In this document: piece after piece, positions 11,076 through 23,500 of the stretch
How the letters are laid out: each line of letters begins with the position of its first letter
Position numbering within the stretch: the stretch's first letter is position 1
Assembly (NCBI RefSeq): GCF_002878395.1
Contig: NC_061119.1
Span: 18,763,645-18,827,644, forward strand
DNA length: 64,000 nt
Source of the DNA: Capsicum annuum
Taxonomy: Eukaryota > Streptophyta > Magnoliopsida > Solanales > Solanaceae
Direction of reading: 5' to 3'
Notes under the pieces: generated by a model
Database searches by the model: none
What the model was told of the DNA's origin: nothing
The model's input: only the letters and a program-made list of their open reading frames with translations
Translations under genes and position numbers: made by a program

Positions 11076-13524
11076 TGTAACGCCCCAAAAAACGGGTCCC
11101 GAAGCATCACACGGTGCTTGACGCTACTAGTAGCCCCAAGCTAACCCTTTAAGCCATTTTCATTCAGTTCAACACAAATCAATGGGGTTTCCATAAATAA
11201 CCCTCAAATATCAACAGAGTAATCATCATCCAAGAATAAAAGAATTTCAGAAAGATAACAAAATACGACTTATTAGTCAACTCCCAAAATCTATACTAGT
11301 CTGACAAGCCTTTAAGAAAATCAATAAAACCAGCGAGCCATTGAGATATGCCCCAAATGACTCATACTCAGTTATCAAATGTAAACAATTCTGTGAAACC
11401 AACATCAAACATCACGTCCTCGGAACATAAGGACTCACCACGATAGAGGATATAGAACAGCGTGCCCAAAGAATCACTGTCAAACCTAGAACTGAGCACG
11501 TGAACCTACATTCCGATATGGGTCAGTACCACGTAAAGAAACCAAGCATATGGGGTGTATGCAGTTTTATAAACATCATCATCATAAATATTTATAAAAA
11601 ATATGGAGGATTTATGAGAGACTCATATAGCCCGAAGAAAATCATCATAATCATGAGAGGATAAAGTAAGTACAATAACACATGTGAGTCATCATATAAT
11701 TTGTCAATCACTTTCATTTCATCAAGAATATCAATTCTCATAATGTAAATATCATTTAAATCTTTCAAAAGAATAACTTTTACAATTCCACTTTCAAATC
11801 ACTTCACCATTCACCATAGACACAAGGAAACACACACACACTGGGAGATCCTATAACCGACATAAACCATGTGAGCTACATGGAGTCCAACGTACAACCC
11901 ACGTTGGGGAGAGCCATCCTATCTTTGCCATAGGAGTAGGACTTCTAAATCAATCCAAAAGCACTAGTGATCACTATATAAATCAGCATCCGGCTCACGT
12001 CCTACGGCGTAGTTCTAGGGAAGTAAGGTCACTTTATACCTCCCACTCGGTGCTAAAGATTTCTCCCGGACTTAGCTCAGATCATTTCAAAGAAAATCCA
12101 CAATAAAACAATTTCAGTAATATATAAATATACATCGGGAGCCATTATACTTCCCACCTATCAAAATCAACCACGTTGTGGATTTATTTCACACTCGAGT
12201 TCAAAACAACTCCATTAAGACCAAAAGGTCAAATCATTCAAAATATCTCAAATATTCAACATCAACGTGCTTATAACACACACTTTCTCAAAAAAATATA
12301 ATTTTCAATGGGGATTCATGACCCAAATATCAAAATCATGATAAATATCATTCAAGATTCATGCTTTATATCTCCACACATGTAAATTCATCTTTCAAAA
12401 TCATAAACATCAAGATTTCATAATAATCATCATAAGATATGGGTTCATGCTTCAAATTCATAAAAATCAAATAAACATCATGCCTTTGTAAAGAAAATTA
12501 CTTTTGGGCACAAGAACGAAAGAGAGTTCTTGCTGAAAAACCCCACATACCTTGAATGATGAACTTTAGATCGATACTCGTTATTGAGATGTTAATCGTT
12601 TCTTTGAATGATGGTTCTTGGAGTTCTTGAACTAGAAACTTGGAATCTTGAATAAATTTGCAGAATTAATGGTGAACTTTGGAGGTTCTTGAACTAGGAA
12701 CTTGGAATCTTGAATAAATTTACATAATTAATGGTGAACTTTGGAGGTTCTTGAAGTTGGATGTAGGAGCTTAGGGTTTTCTTTTTGAGGGAATTTGACG
12801 AAATATAAAATATAATGCTTCTAATATGCTTTAATATAGGGTTTGGATGGATTTTGGGTGAGGGGAAATGACCAAAATGCCCCTAAAGATCAAATAATTC
12901 TCAAATCTGTCCTTTGGTGGACTGTTTTGATAGTCTAAAGTAGATCAACCATAACGTTTTACTTCGATATCCAAATTAGATGAAACTAGTTTTATTAGAA
13001 AGAGTACTCTCATATCTTTCCATTGATATGTATTATCTCACCCAGATCATTGTGTACAAGGATTTATAATTGATTAAAGTTGACCCAAAAATTCATTTTT
13101 GATAGGCTGAAGTAGATCAACCATAAATTTTTGCTCTGATAGACAAATTGGATGAAACCAATTTCATTGGAAAGAGGACTCGTACAACTTTCTGTTGATA
13201 TATAGTAGATCACCCAGATAATTATGTACAAGGAGTTATGATCATTTAAAGTTGGAGCAAAAATACGCCAGGCTTCAGTACTTTTTTCCTGCACGTTTTA
13301 CTGTTCACTACTATTCATGGTTAGATCGAAATGTTTATAACTCGTCGCTCGGGTGTCTGTTTTGGACGATCCACATATTGTTGAAAATATTATTTGATAC
13401 TCTACGAAATGGTGGCTCATAATCTAAGACATTCCGTACGAAAAAATTTATAATTCATTCTAGAAGATAGAACCCAACACGTTTAAGCATAAAATTTTAA
13501 CAAAAAATTTCCCGGGATATTACA
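11076..13524 (-). repeat. G2 3' LTR (complete, 2,449 bp)
   Basis: On the + strand it runs from TGTAACGCCC to GGGATATTACA, followed immediately by the polypurine tract complement. It is collinear with 16,917-17,642 plus 28,285-28,959, except that the other LTR lacks about 1.06 kb corresponding to 11,925-12,984. Its last third contains a two-copy tandem module shared with the G3 LTR. Confidence 0.9.
12930..13275. repeat. Two-copy ~170-bp tandem module in the G2 LTR
   Basis: Copies at about 12,930-13,095 and 13,096-13,270 share the words TAAAGTAGATCAACC or GAAGTAGATCAACC, GGATGAAAC(C)A, TTGGAAAGAG, ATCACCCAGAT and TGTACAAGGA in the same order. The G3 LTR carries a related pair (19,755-20,100; 27,655-28,010). 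It has no coding frame and its role is unknown. Confidence 0.7.
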
Positions 13525-13543
13525 TCATTCCCCCCTTGGAAAT
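13525..13543 (-). other. G2 polypurine tract
   Basis: The minus strand reads ATTTCCAAGGGGGGAATGA immediately upstream of the 3' LTR. Confidence 0.85.
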
Positions 13544-13739
13544 ATTCATCCTCGAATGACGCTAGACATGCCAAAATTAGATAGGGAATAGAGCACATAG
13601 CTGAAATCATTCGTTAGACTCATCACCACATCGTTTCTCACTCCGAATGCAACATAGAATGCACAAATTCAAGAAACTACAGCTGAACACATAATAAATG
13701 ACAGCTGAACTGCTGCAAATTTTATCAAAAGTGCATGAT

Positions 13740-14291
13740 TTAGGAAAGAATAAGACCTTCGGCTTGATCAGAGTTCACGGAAAATAGGTGCGGGTACTTG
13801 GATTGCATATCCACCTCAGCTTCCCAAGTTGCATCCTCAACAGATTGGTTTCGCCACAACACCTTGACCAAGGGAACTTCTTTGTTCCTTAGTCTTCGGA
13901 CACTGAAATCAAGAATCTCAACAGGAATCTTATCAAAAGAAAGATTTTCTTGAGTGTCAGCACTCACAGAGGAATCCACTACCACAGCATCACTAATATG
14001 CTTTCTAAGCATGGCGACATGGAATATTAGATGAACAGAGGACAACTCGGAAGGAAAATCGACCTCATAAGCTACCTTACCAACACGGCTAAGAATTTTG
14101 TAAGGACCAACATAACAGGGACTAAGCTTCCCCTTCTTTCTGAATCTCTTCACCCTCCTCATGGGTGAAATTTTCAGATACACTAGGTCACCAACTTCAA
14201 ACTCAAGGTCTCTCTTTCTAACATTCACATATGACTTCTGACGACTCTGCACAGTTTTCAACCTTCCCCTAATCAAATTAACTTTTTCCAT
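13740..14291 (-). pseudogene. G2 integrase C-terminus and chromodomain
   Basis: This is an uninterrupted 183-codon minus-strand frame. In order: KSYVNVRKRDLEFEVGDLVY (integrase C-terminal), KLSPCYVGPYKILSRVG (GPY/F), SSVHLIFHVAMLRKHI, then a chromodomain around VKVLWRNQSVEDATWEAEVD and MQSKYPHLFS. Chromodomains steer integration towards marked chromatin. It is one frame away from the rest of pol: the upstream codons end near 14,280 in another phase, so a frameshift separates it from the catalytic core. 13,544-13,739 is 3' spacer with no gene. Confidence 0.9.
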
Positions 14292-15034
14292 AGCCTCAAA
14301 TACCGAATCAGACCACTCACAGCCGCTTCACCCACCTCGAACCAGCCTATGGGTGATCTATACTTCCTCCCATATAAGGCTTTAAACGGAGCCATGCCAA
14401 TACTAGAGTGAAAACTGTTATTGTAAGCAAACTCTATCAACGGTAAGTGATCATCCCAACTTTCCTTAAAGTCAAGTGTACAAGCTCTCAACATATCCTC
14501 TAAGGTCTGGATAGTCCACTTAGCCTGACCATCGGTCTGCGGATGAAAAGCAGAACTCAAAAGCACTTGGGTACCAAGACCCTTCTAAAAAGCTTTCCAA
14601 AATTACGAAGTGAACTGAGTACCCCTATCCAAAATGATTGATAAGGGAACTCCATGCAGTCTGACTAGCCCTCGGATATACAATTTAGCGTAATCCTCAG
14701 TAGCATATAAAGTATGAACAGGCAAGAAATGATCAGACTTAGTTAACCTATCAACCACAACCCAAATGGAATCATGATGGTGTCGGTAAGAAGGTAAACC
14801 AATCATGAAGTCCATATTTATCTCTTCCCACTTCTAGGTGGGAATACTAAACTCTTGCATCATACCACCAGGTCTTTGGTGTTCAACCTTAACCTGTTGG
14901 CATGTTGCACACTTAGCTACAAACGCTGCTATATCTTTCTTCATGCCACTCCACCAATAGATTTCTCGCAAGTCTCGGTACATCTTGGTGTCACCAGGAT
15001 GAATAGAATATCCCACCCCGTGCACTTCATCCAT
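14273..15034 (-). pseudogene. G2 integrase zinc-binding domain and catalytic core
   Basis: All pieces share one minus-strand phase, interrupted by stops at 14,834 and 14,603. The N-terminal HHCC domain is seen in SIHPGDTKMYRDLREIYWWS and CATCQQVKVEHQRPGG. The core Asp residues are in MDFMIGLP and LDRGTQFTS. The third catalytic residue is lost: the position that reads GQAE in relatives reads GQAK here (TDGQAKWTIQTL), and the next residue is Trp where Arg is usual, consistent with GAG CGG becoming AAG TGG. The core is followed by EFAYNNSFHSSIGMAPFKAL. Confidence 0.88.
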
Positions 15035-15079
15035 AATCCTCTATCTCAGATCATTAACATTCGGGACACACAATCTACC

Positions 15080-16030
15080 CTACAATCTGAACACACCATC
15101 TCCTCCTTGGGAGAAAACCTTTACTTTTTGGTCCTTGACTGACTCCTTAAGTCTGACCAAACTAGCATCTAAGTATTGCTTTTCTTTCACTTTCAAAACC
15201 AAGGAGGATTCGAAACTACTCTGAACCCCTATACTACCTTCAGCAGAGTCAAATAACCTAACCCCTAATGTAGCCAAATGATGTACATCATGAGCCAACT
15301 CTTTCTTACCTTCTATCACATGCGAAACACTACCCATGGACACTTTACTTAGGGTATCCGCCACAACATTAGCCTTGCCCGGATGGTACAACACACTTGT
15401 ATCATAGTCATTTACCAATTCTAAGCATCGTCTCTGCCTAAGATTCAATTCTCTCTGGGTAAACACATACTGCAGACTCTTATGATCAGTGAAAACATCA
15501 ACATGGACACCATACAAATAATGTCTCCAGATTTTCAAAGCAAACACAATAGCAGCCAACTCAAGGTCATGGGTGGGGTAATTTTTCTCATGGGGTATCA
15601 ACTGTCTAGAAGCATAAGCTATCACCTTACCATTCTGTATCAATACGCAACCCAAACCAACTCTCGATGCATCATGGTACACCACAAAACCATCAACACC
15701 ATCAAGCAAAGTCAAAACACGGGTTAAAGTGAGTCGAGTCTTCAACTCCTGAAAACTCTTCTCACAAGATTCGGACCACAAGAACTTCACTTTCTTTTGG
15801 GTCAACCGATTCATAGGAGACGCTATAGAGGAGAAACCCTCAACAAAATGGTGGTAATAGCAAGCTAAACCCAAGAAACTTCGGATATCAGTCAGAGAAA
15901 TAGGTCTAGTCCAATTTCTAACAGCTTCAGTCTTTTGGGGATCAACTTTAATACCCTTGGAAGAAATGATATGACCCAGAAAAGCAGCTGACCTTAGCCA
16001 AAACTCACACTTACTGAACTTGGCAAACAA
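15080..16030 (-). pseudogene. G2 RT thumb/connection and RNase H
   Basis: This is a 316-codon uninterrupted frame, the longest open stretch of any element here. It starts with [20 protein letters not shown] (end of RT) and continues with the RNase H segment [57 protein letters not shown] and [14 protein letters not shown]. RNase H degrades the RNA strand during reverse transcription. It stays in the same phase as the RT piece upstream, separated by a stop just upstream (16,061-16,063). Confidence 0.9.
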
Positions 16031-16060
16031 CTTGTGATCTCTAAGGGTTTACAAGACAGT

Positions 16061-16620
16061 TCAGAGATGATCAGAATGTTCATCCTCACTACGGGAGTAC
16101 ACTAGTATATCATCGATGAACACTATGACAAACATATCCAGATATGGTCTAAACACTCGATTCATGAGGTCTATGAAAGATACTGGGGCATTAGTTAACC
16201 CAAAAGACATAACAAGAAACTCAAAATGGCCATAACGGGTTTGGAAAGTGGTTTTTGGGATGTCACACTCCCTAACTTTGAGTTGATGATAGCCGAAATG
16301 AAGGTTTATCTTTGAGAAATAACTTGCACTTTGCAATTGGTCAAGCAAATCATCTATTCTCAAAAAGGGGTACTTATTTTTTACGATGACTTTATTCAGT
16401 TGGCGGTAATCAATGCACATACGCAAAGAGCCATCTTTCGTTCTCACAAACAACACAGGAGCACCCCAAGGAGAAACACTGGGCCTTATGAAACCCTTAT
16501 CTAGTAGATCTTTGAGTTGCTCTTTCATCTCCTTAAGATCTGCAGGGGCCATACGGTAAGGAATAATAGAAATGGGCTGAGTATCAGGAAGAAGATCAAT
16601 CCCGAACTCTATCTTTCTAT
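16061..16620 (-). pseudogene. G2 reverse transcriptase N-terminal and palm
   Basis: The 16,061-16,552 frame contains [56 protein letters not shown] and the catalytic box [15 protein letters not shown] with both Asp residues intact. Upstream codons continue to about 16,620 ([13 protein letters not shown]). There homology ends and 5' leader sequence begins, so protease and gag are deleted. It belongs to the same phase as the 15,080-16,030 frame. Confidence 0.9.
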
Positions 16621-16900
16621 CAGGAGGTAAGAGATAAAATAACTTTTGGGTGACACAAAATTCCTAGACCACTCATTATTTCTTCTCGCTCAACGTGGAG
16701 GCATATTTCTGAAAGAGGAGAGCACGAATCAACAGCAAAGAGAGACACTTTAAGCACGATAAACTTCTGAAAGAAAGAATCACACTTTTTCCTAAACGTC
16801 TTGTAGCCTCTTGCTCATAGATGTGGCGCGCTACATACCAATGATCAAGACTCTACTTAACGCGGCTTGTCAAACTCCCTAGGACACCTTAACACCTTAG
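16621..16900 (-). other. G2 5' leader and gag-protease deletion scar
   Basis: The sequence passes directly from RT upstream codons to the short leader seen next to the PBS in family-related elements (on the + strand, words such as GTAGCCTCTTGCTCATAGAT and GATGTGGCGCGC). Compared with G3 about 2.2 kb of gag and protease is missing. The scar lies near 16,620-16,640. Confidence 0.7.
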
Positions 16901-16913
16901 GCTCTGATACCAA
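16901..16913 (-). other. G2 primer-binding site
   Basis: The minus strand reads TTGGTATCAGAGC, a perfect match to the plant initiator tRNA-Met complement, three bases inside the LTR end. Confidence 0.9.
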
Positions 16914-16916
16914 GTT

Positions 16917-17642
16917 TGTAATGCCCCAAAAAATAGATCCTGGAGCGTCACACGGTGCTTGACGCTACGAGTAGCCCCAAGCTAACCCTTTGAGCGATTT
17001 TCATTTAGTTCAACACCAATCAACTGGGTTTTCATAAATAACCCTCAAATATCAACAGAGTAATCATCATCCAAGAATAAAGAATTTCAGAAAGATAACA
17101 AAATACAACTTATTAGTCAACTCCCAACATTTATACTAGTCTGACAAGCCTCTACGAAAATCAATAAAACCAGCGACCCATTGAGACATACTCTAACTAA
17201 CTTATACTCAGTTATCAAATATAAACAATTTAGTGAAACCAACATCAGACATCATGTCCTCGAAACATGAGGACTCACCACGACAGAGGATGTAGAACAG
17301 CGTACCTAAAAAATAACTGTCAAACCTAGAACTGAGCACCTGAACCTACATTCTGAGAAAATCCAGCCCACATTTGAAGATGTGGGTCAGTACCATGGAA
17401 AGAAATTGAGTATATAGGGGTGTATGCAGTTTTATAAACATCATCATCATAAATATTTATAAGAAATATGCAGGATGTATGAGACACTCACATAGCCTAA
17501 AGAAAATGATCATAATCATGAGAGGATGAAATAAGTACAATAACACATGTGAGTCATCATATAATTTGTCAATCACTTTCAGTTCATCAAGAATATCAAT
17601 TCTCGTAGTGTAAATATCATTTAAATCTTTCAAAAGAATAAC
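16917..17642 (-). repeat. G2 5' LTR, left half (interrupted by G3)
   Basis: This is collinear with the 3' LTR at 11,076-11,780. It stops at ATAAC (17,638-17,642), the target duplication of G3, and resumes at 28,285. Identity to the other LTR is roughly 90% by eye. A 27-bp segment near 17,360 is absent from the other LTR. Confidence 0.9.
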
Positions 17643-20380
17643 TGTCACGCCTCAAATCCTATTAGGGCGGCCTGGCACCCGTAACCGAGGAGGCCCGGGA
17701 GAACCAGCTCATAACATTATACTTCCCATGCATACCTCTATGACAACCCAAAATTCGGACAGCATCATGTATGATATGAAAGGAAATAATCACTTGTATA
17801 AGCTCGAGCACATATATATATATATATACAATACTTGGTTGTTGGAGCCATCACGTCTATTAACAAAACACCACCTTGAATGTACAATAGGTCTACAAAG
17901 CCTCTAGACAATACATAGAGTTTAACTAAGGTCGGGACACACCCCGCCATATAACTAACTTCTATACAATACCAAAAGTGACTGGATATGACACGGAAAG
18001 CCCCGAGGCAAACTGGAGCCTACCAAAAGTAGCTGGATATCCTGGCTCCTACTTGTGTGGTGTATGAGATGAGGTACCTATGCCTGCAGCAAGAAATGCA
18101 GGTCACCCATGGGTGACGTCAATACGAAATATGTACTAAGTATGTAAAGCTGTAGATAATCACATATGATATAGGAGCTCAATAGAAATCAAAAACAAGT
18201 GAATAAATCGTAATAGGAGTGGACCACACTTACTAGAACTTGTGACAACCTATACATTGTATTTATTCAATCACTTTACCTTCGTTCTTATCATCTTTGT
18301 AATCATTACTGTACTGTACTGTGACCATTAGGCTGCCTCCAGTACATATCAACTAGGATCGACCCATGATAGGCTTACGCTCTTGGGATACCACCCATAA
18401 ACACATAAATAAGGATCGACCCATGATAGGCTTATGCCCCTGGGATACCACCCGATAAGAGAGAACTTCCATCACTTAGTTCAATTAATCTTTGAGATTG
18501 TTATTTCGGTTGCCACCGCATTTTTGATACTTTGAAATAATGATACATCAATAAGAGACATATAAATAGACCATCAATGCAATAACAATGAAGTAAGAAC
18601 TCATTGGCATATCAATAAAGTGTTTTGGAGTCATCAATGCCATAACAATGAACTAGGAACTTATTGGTATATCAATGAAACATTTTAGAGTCATTAATAG
18701 CACATGGATCTTGTTTGAGTAACCGGATACCTTCTGATATTCATTAGTGCAATAAACATGTAAGATTTGGAAAACAAGTAAGTATTGGAATGTCTTGACA
18801 TCTTGTAGGGTGGAAACAAGTTCATTGGTAATGTAGGACATCATACAAAACCATTATGGATCACATGTTACTGAATAACTTTGGAAACTTTCTTAATAGA
18901 ACAATTGTTCACTTTCATACCAAAGATATGGTATAGAGTATGCTTTACATACCTGACTGTCAACCTTCAATACTAGTCCTAAATGGACTTCCCATCTTTT
19001 CGGATTACTTATCTACAAAGAACATATATAGCAATCTAGTATTAGCGACCAAACGTCACAATTCAATTATTTGAATTCACCAAACTAGTGGTTAAGTAGT
19101 AAGCCTTAATGACACCTAAAGGGTGTCACTTTAACCCTCTTATACTCCAATTACATTTACATGCCATGCATATTCATACAACATCCTCCAATATCAAGTT
19201 TGGATTCATTTATCCTTCCAACCAATCCATTAAACCAAATTGAGCCATAGACATAAATAATCATCAATTTAATAGTATATCACCATATCCACCTTCCATA
19301 ACTCAATTACCATATCCACCTTCCACAATTCAATACAACCAAACCATGCAAAATAGTCCATAACCCTATTTTCATCACCTTTCAATAACAACCAATACAT
19401 ATAATCCTCTATCACACATATACATATGGAAAAGAACAAAGGAAAACAATATTCATACCTTAGAATTCACCTCTTGATTATGCAATCCTGTTTGTACAAA
19501 TAATAGGTGCCGTTCGAAGTTCTCGAGATGACAAACGTAGTTATCGGATTACTTTGGAATTTCTACGATTGAATCAAAAGTAATTTAAAGGTCAAATTTG
19601 GCTAGGGTTTGTTCTTTCTCAATGATTGATGATGAAAATGAGTCTTTGAACTCATATACATGTATATATACACGTATTCCCATCTATAATATAATAGGAA
19701 ATGACCAAAATGCCTTTAAAATTTAAATAATGTCAAATCTGTCCTTTGGTGGACTTTTTGGTAAGCTAAAGTAGATCGACCATAATTCTTTTCTCCGATA
19801 TCGGATTTGGGTGAAATTGGTATCGTTGGAAGGATAATTCAAAGGGCTTTCATTTCATATAAATTAGGCCACCCAGTTCGTCCTGTACAAGTAGTTATGG
19901 TCGTTTGAAGTTGACCCTAAAAAACTATTTTGATAGGCTGAAGTAAAATGAGTTTAACTCCTTACTCAGATGTTGGATTTGGATGAAACCAATTGCATTG
20001 GAAAGAAAACTCAAAGATCTTTCATTTCATAGGTCGCAGCTCTCCCAGTTCATTATATTAAGGGAGTTATTATCGTTTGAAATTGATCCAAAAATTCGGC
20101 TGGCCTCAGTAGTTTGTGTGCAGGAAATTTTCCTGCACATTTACTATTCCCAAATATCCCGGCCACCGTTTTATAGTTTCGAACGTGCTCGATTATATCT
20201 GAAACCTATCCATTTTTAGAAATATTTATATCGTTGGAAAGATTATTCAATAACCTTCGCATGGAACCATCGACGGGTAAATTCCGGTATAAATAAAATA
20301 AAAAAATTAATTCCATATAAATAAGACCAATACACGTACTTGAATATGCCAATACACGTACTTGAATACGGGGTGTTACA
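17643..20380 (-). repeat. G3 3' LTR
   Basis: The + strand starts TGTCACGCCTC and ends GGGTGTTACA. Internal features repeated in the other LTR include two ~64-bp units around the words GGATCGACCCATGATAGGC (about 18,355-18,475), two ~63-bp units around CAATAACAATGAA (18,570-18,695), and the ~172-bp tandem module at 19,755-20,100. A TA run lies at 17,812-17,828. Confidence 0.93.
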
Positions 20381-20395
20381 TCTTTCCTCCCTTTA
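20381..20395 (-). other. G3 polypurine tract
   Basis: The minus strand reads AAAGGGAGGAAAGA directly before the 3' LTR. Confidence 0.85.
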
Positions 20396-20511
20396 GGACA
20401 TTTGTCCTCGAATGTTAGCGTAGTTATTCAACCGAAACAAGTTCAAGTCCATCATTAACATTCACATCATCACATAAATACTATGCATATATAAAAAAAA
20501 AAACTTACTTG

Positions 20512-23500
20512 TTAATGTTCTAACTCCATTTCTTGAACTTCCTCTTCATCTTTGAACAAATGAGGGTACTTAGATTTCATTGCTTCCTCAGCTTCCCATG
20601 TAATCTCTTTCCTTTGATGATTTCTCCAACGTACTTTCACAGATGCTATCTCTTTATTTCTCTTCTTCTTAACTTGGCGATCTTGAATAGCAATAGGCAC
20701 TTCCTCATAGGTAAGATCTTCCGCAACTTGCACATCCTTAGTAGAAGTGATATGTGATGGATCTCCGATGCACTTTCAAAGCATTGACACATGAAATACC
20801 GGATGTACTGATGAGAGCTCTTGGGGTAGCTCTAATTCATATGCAACTTGTCCAAACCTTCGAGTGATCTTATACGAGCCTATATAACGTGGAATCAACT
20901 TCCCTTTCTTGCCAAATCTCATTACCCCTTTTATTGGTGATACCTTCAAAAATACCCAATCACCTATAGAAAACTCTATCCCTCTCCTTCTACTATCCGC
21001 ATATGACTTGTGTCGACTTTGGGTTGTTTTCAGTTGTTGCTGAATTACTTTAACCTTCTCTATGGCTTGATAAACAAGATCCGGTCCATACAAAAGAGTT
21101 TCACCTACTTTAAACCATCCTATTGGTGATCTACACCTTCTTCCATATAAAGCTTCATATGGTGCTATTTTGATACTTGAATGATAGATATTATTGTAGG
21201 CAAACTCAATAAGAGGTAAATGATCATCCCAGTTGCCCTTAAAATCTATTACACAAGCTCGTAGCATATCTTCAAGTGTTGAGATGGTACATTCTGCTTG
21301 TCCATCTGTTTGAGAGTGAAAAGTTGTACTCAACTTCATTTGTGTTCCCAAACACCTCTGAAAAGACTTCCAAAAGTTTGCGGTAAATTGGGTTCCCCGA
21401 TCTGATATAATAGAGATTGGAACTCCATGTAATCAGATTATCTCTTTAATGTAAAGCTTTGCATACTCTTCAACTGTGTAAGTGATCCTAACTGGTAGGA
21501 AATGTGCGGATTTGGTAAGCCTATCAACAATCACCCATATAGAATCAAACTTCCAGGATGTACGAGGCAAACCAATAACGAAATCCATGTTGATCATGCC
21601 CCACTTCCAGCTTGGAAGATCAATGTATTGCATATAACCTCCGGGTTTTTGGTGCTCAACTTTAACTCTTTGACAATTTGGACATTCAGCTACAAATTCT
21701 GCAATGCTCTTCTTCATGTCATTCCACCAATACATATCTTTCAAGTCTTGATACATTTTGGTTGATCCTGGATGAATGGAATATCTTGAACAATGTGCCT
21801 CTATCATAATCTTCTTTCTTAGCCCGTCTACATCTGGCACACACAATCGGTTTTGGCATTGAAGTACTCCTTCTTGCGTAAGCTCAAATGCCTTAGTCGC
21901 ACCACTCTGAACGTTCTCCTTGAGCTGTAATAAAATAGGATCTGCATATTGCTTCTCTTTCACTTTAGCTACTAATGAAGATTCTGCAGCATTATGTACG
22001 ATAAGGTCTTTATCCGGAGTTTCAAGAAGGCGAACTCCCAAACTAGCTAACTGGTGAAGATCTTTAATCATCCCTTGCCTTTCTATAGGCACCATCATAA
22101 CCTTATGACTTAACACATCAGCTACCACATTTGCTTTCCCTGGATTGTACAAGATATCAACATCGTAGTCCTTTAATAGTTCAAGCTATCTCCGCTGCCT
22201 TAAATTTAGATCCTTCTGATTAAAAATATATTACAAGCTCTTATGGTCACTATATATATCAACATGAACCCCATATAAGTAGTGGCGCCATATCTTTAAA
22301 GCAAAAATAACTGCTGCCAGCTCAAGATAGTGTGTAGGATAATTTTTCTCATGTGTCCGCAATTATCTAAAAGCATATGCTATTACCTTACCATGCTGCA
22401 TCAATACACATCCTAAACTAATTTTGGAAGCATAACAATACACTGTATACCCTTCGGTGCCTTCTGGAAGTACCAACACGGGTGTAGAAATCAACTTGTT
22501 CTTTAAATCTTGGAAACTCTTCTCACAGGCATCATTCCATTGGAATTTGGATGCTTTATGGATTAGCTTGGTTAAGGGTGCTGAAATGGAAGAAAAGCCT
22601 TTAACAAACATTCTATAATAACCGGCCAACCCGAGAAAACTACGAATCTTCGTAGGCGTTGTGTGCCTTGGCCAGTTCTTCACAGCTTCTATCTTTTGAG
22701 CATCAACCTTTATCCCTTCACTAGATACAATATGACCCAAAAATGCCACCGACTTTAACCAAAACTCACATTTAGAGAACTTTGCATAAAGCTTACAATC
22801 ACGAAGAGTCTGCAATGCCTGTTGTAAGTGATTGGCATGGTCCTCTTCTGATCTAGAATAAACTAGAATATCATCTATAAAAACTATCACAAATACATCC
22901 AGGAATGGCTTAAACACCCTATTCATCAAATCCATAAAAGCTGTGGGTGCATTTGTTAGCCCAAATGACATAACTAAAAACTCATAATGACCATACCATG
23001 TTCAGAAAGCTGTCTTGGGTATATCCTTCTCTTTGACCCTCACTTGGTGGTAACCTAACCTCAAATCAATCTTAGAAAAGCACTTGGCGCCCTGTAACTG
23101 ATCAAATAAATCATCAATTCTTGGGAGAGGATATTTATTCTTAATAGTCACCTTATTCAATTGCCGATAATCAATACACATCCTTAGTGAGCCATCCTTT
23201 TTGCGCACAAATAACAGTGGTGCTCCCCAAGGGGACATACTAGGCCTTATGAATCCCTTCTCTAGTAAATCTTTCAATTGGTCTTTCAATTCTCGTAATT
23301 TTGCTGGGGCCATTCTATACGGAGAAATGGAGATTGGTTGGGTTCCTGGTATTACATCAATACCAAACTCTACTTCTCGTTCAGGAAGCAAACCTGGAAG
23401 ATCTTCAGGAAATACATTAGAAAATTCATGTACCACCGGAACAGCGTGAAGAGTTGGTGGCTCCGCTTCTGTATCCCTTACTCTAACTAAATGATATATG

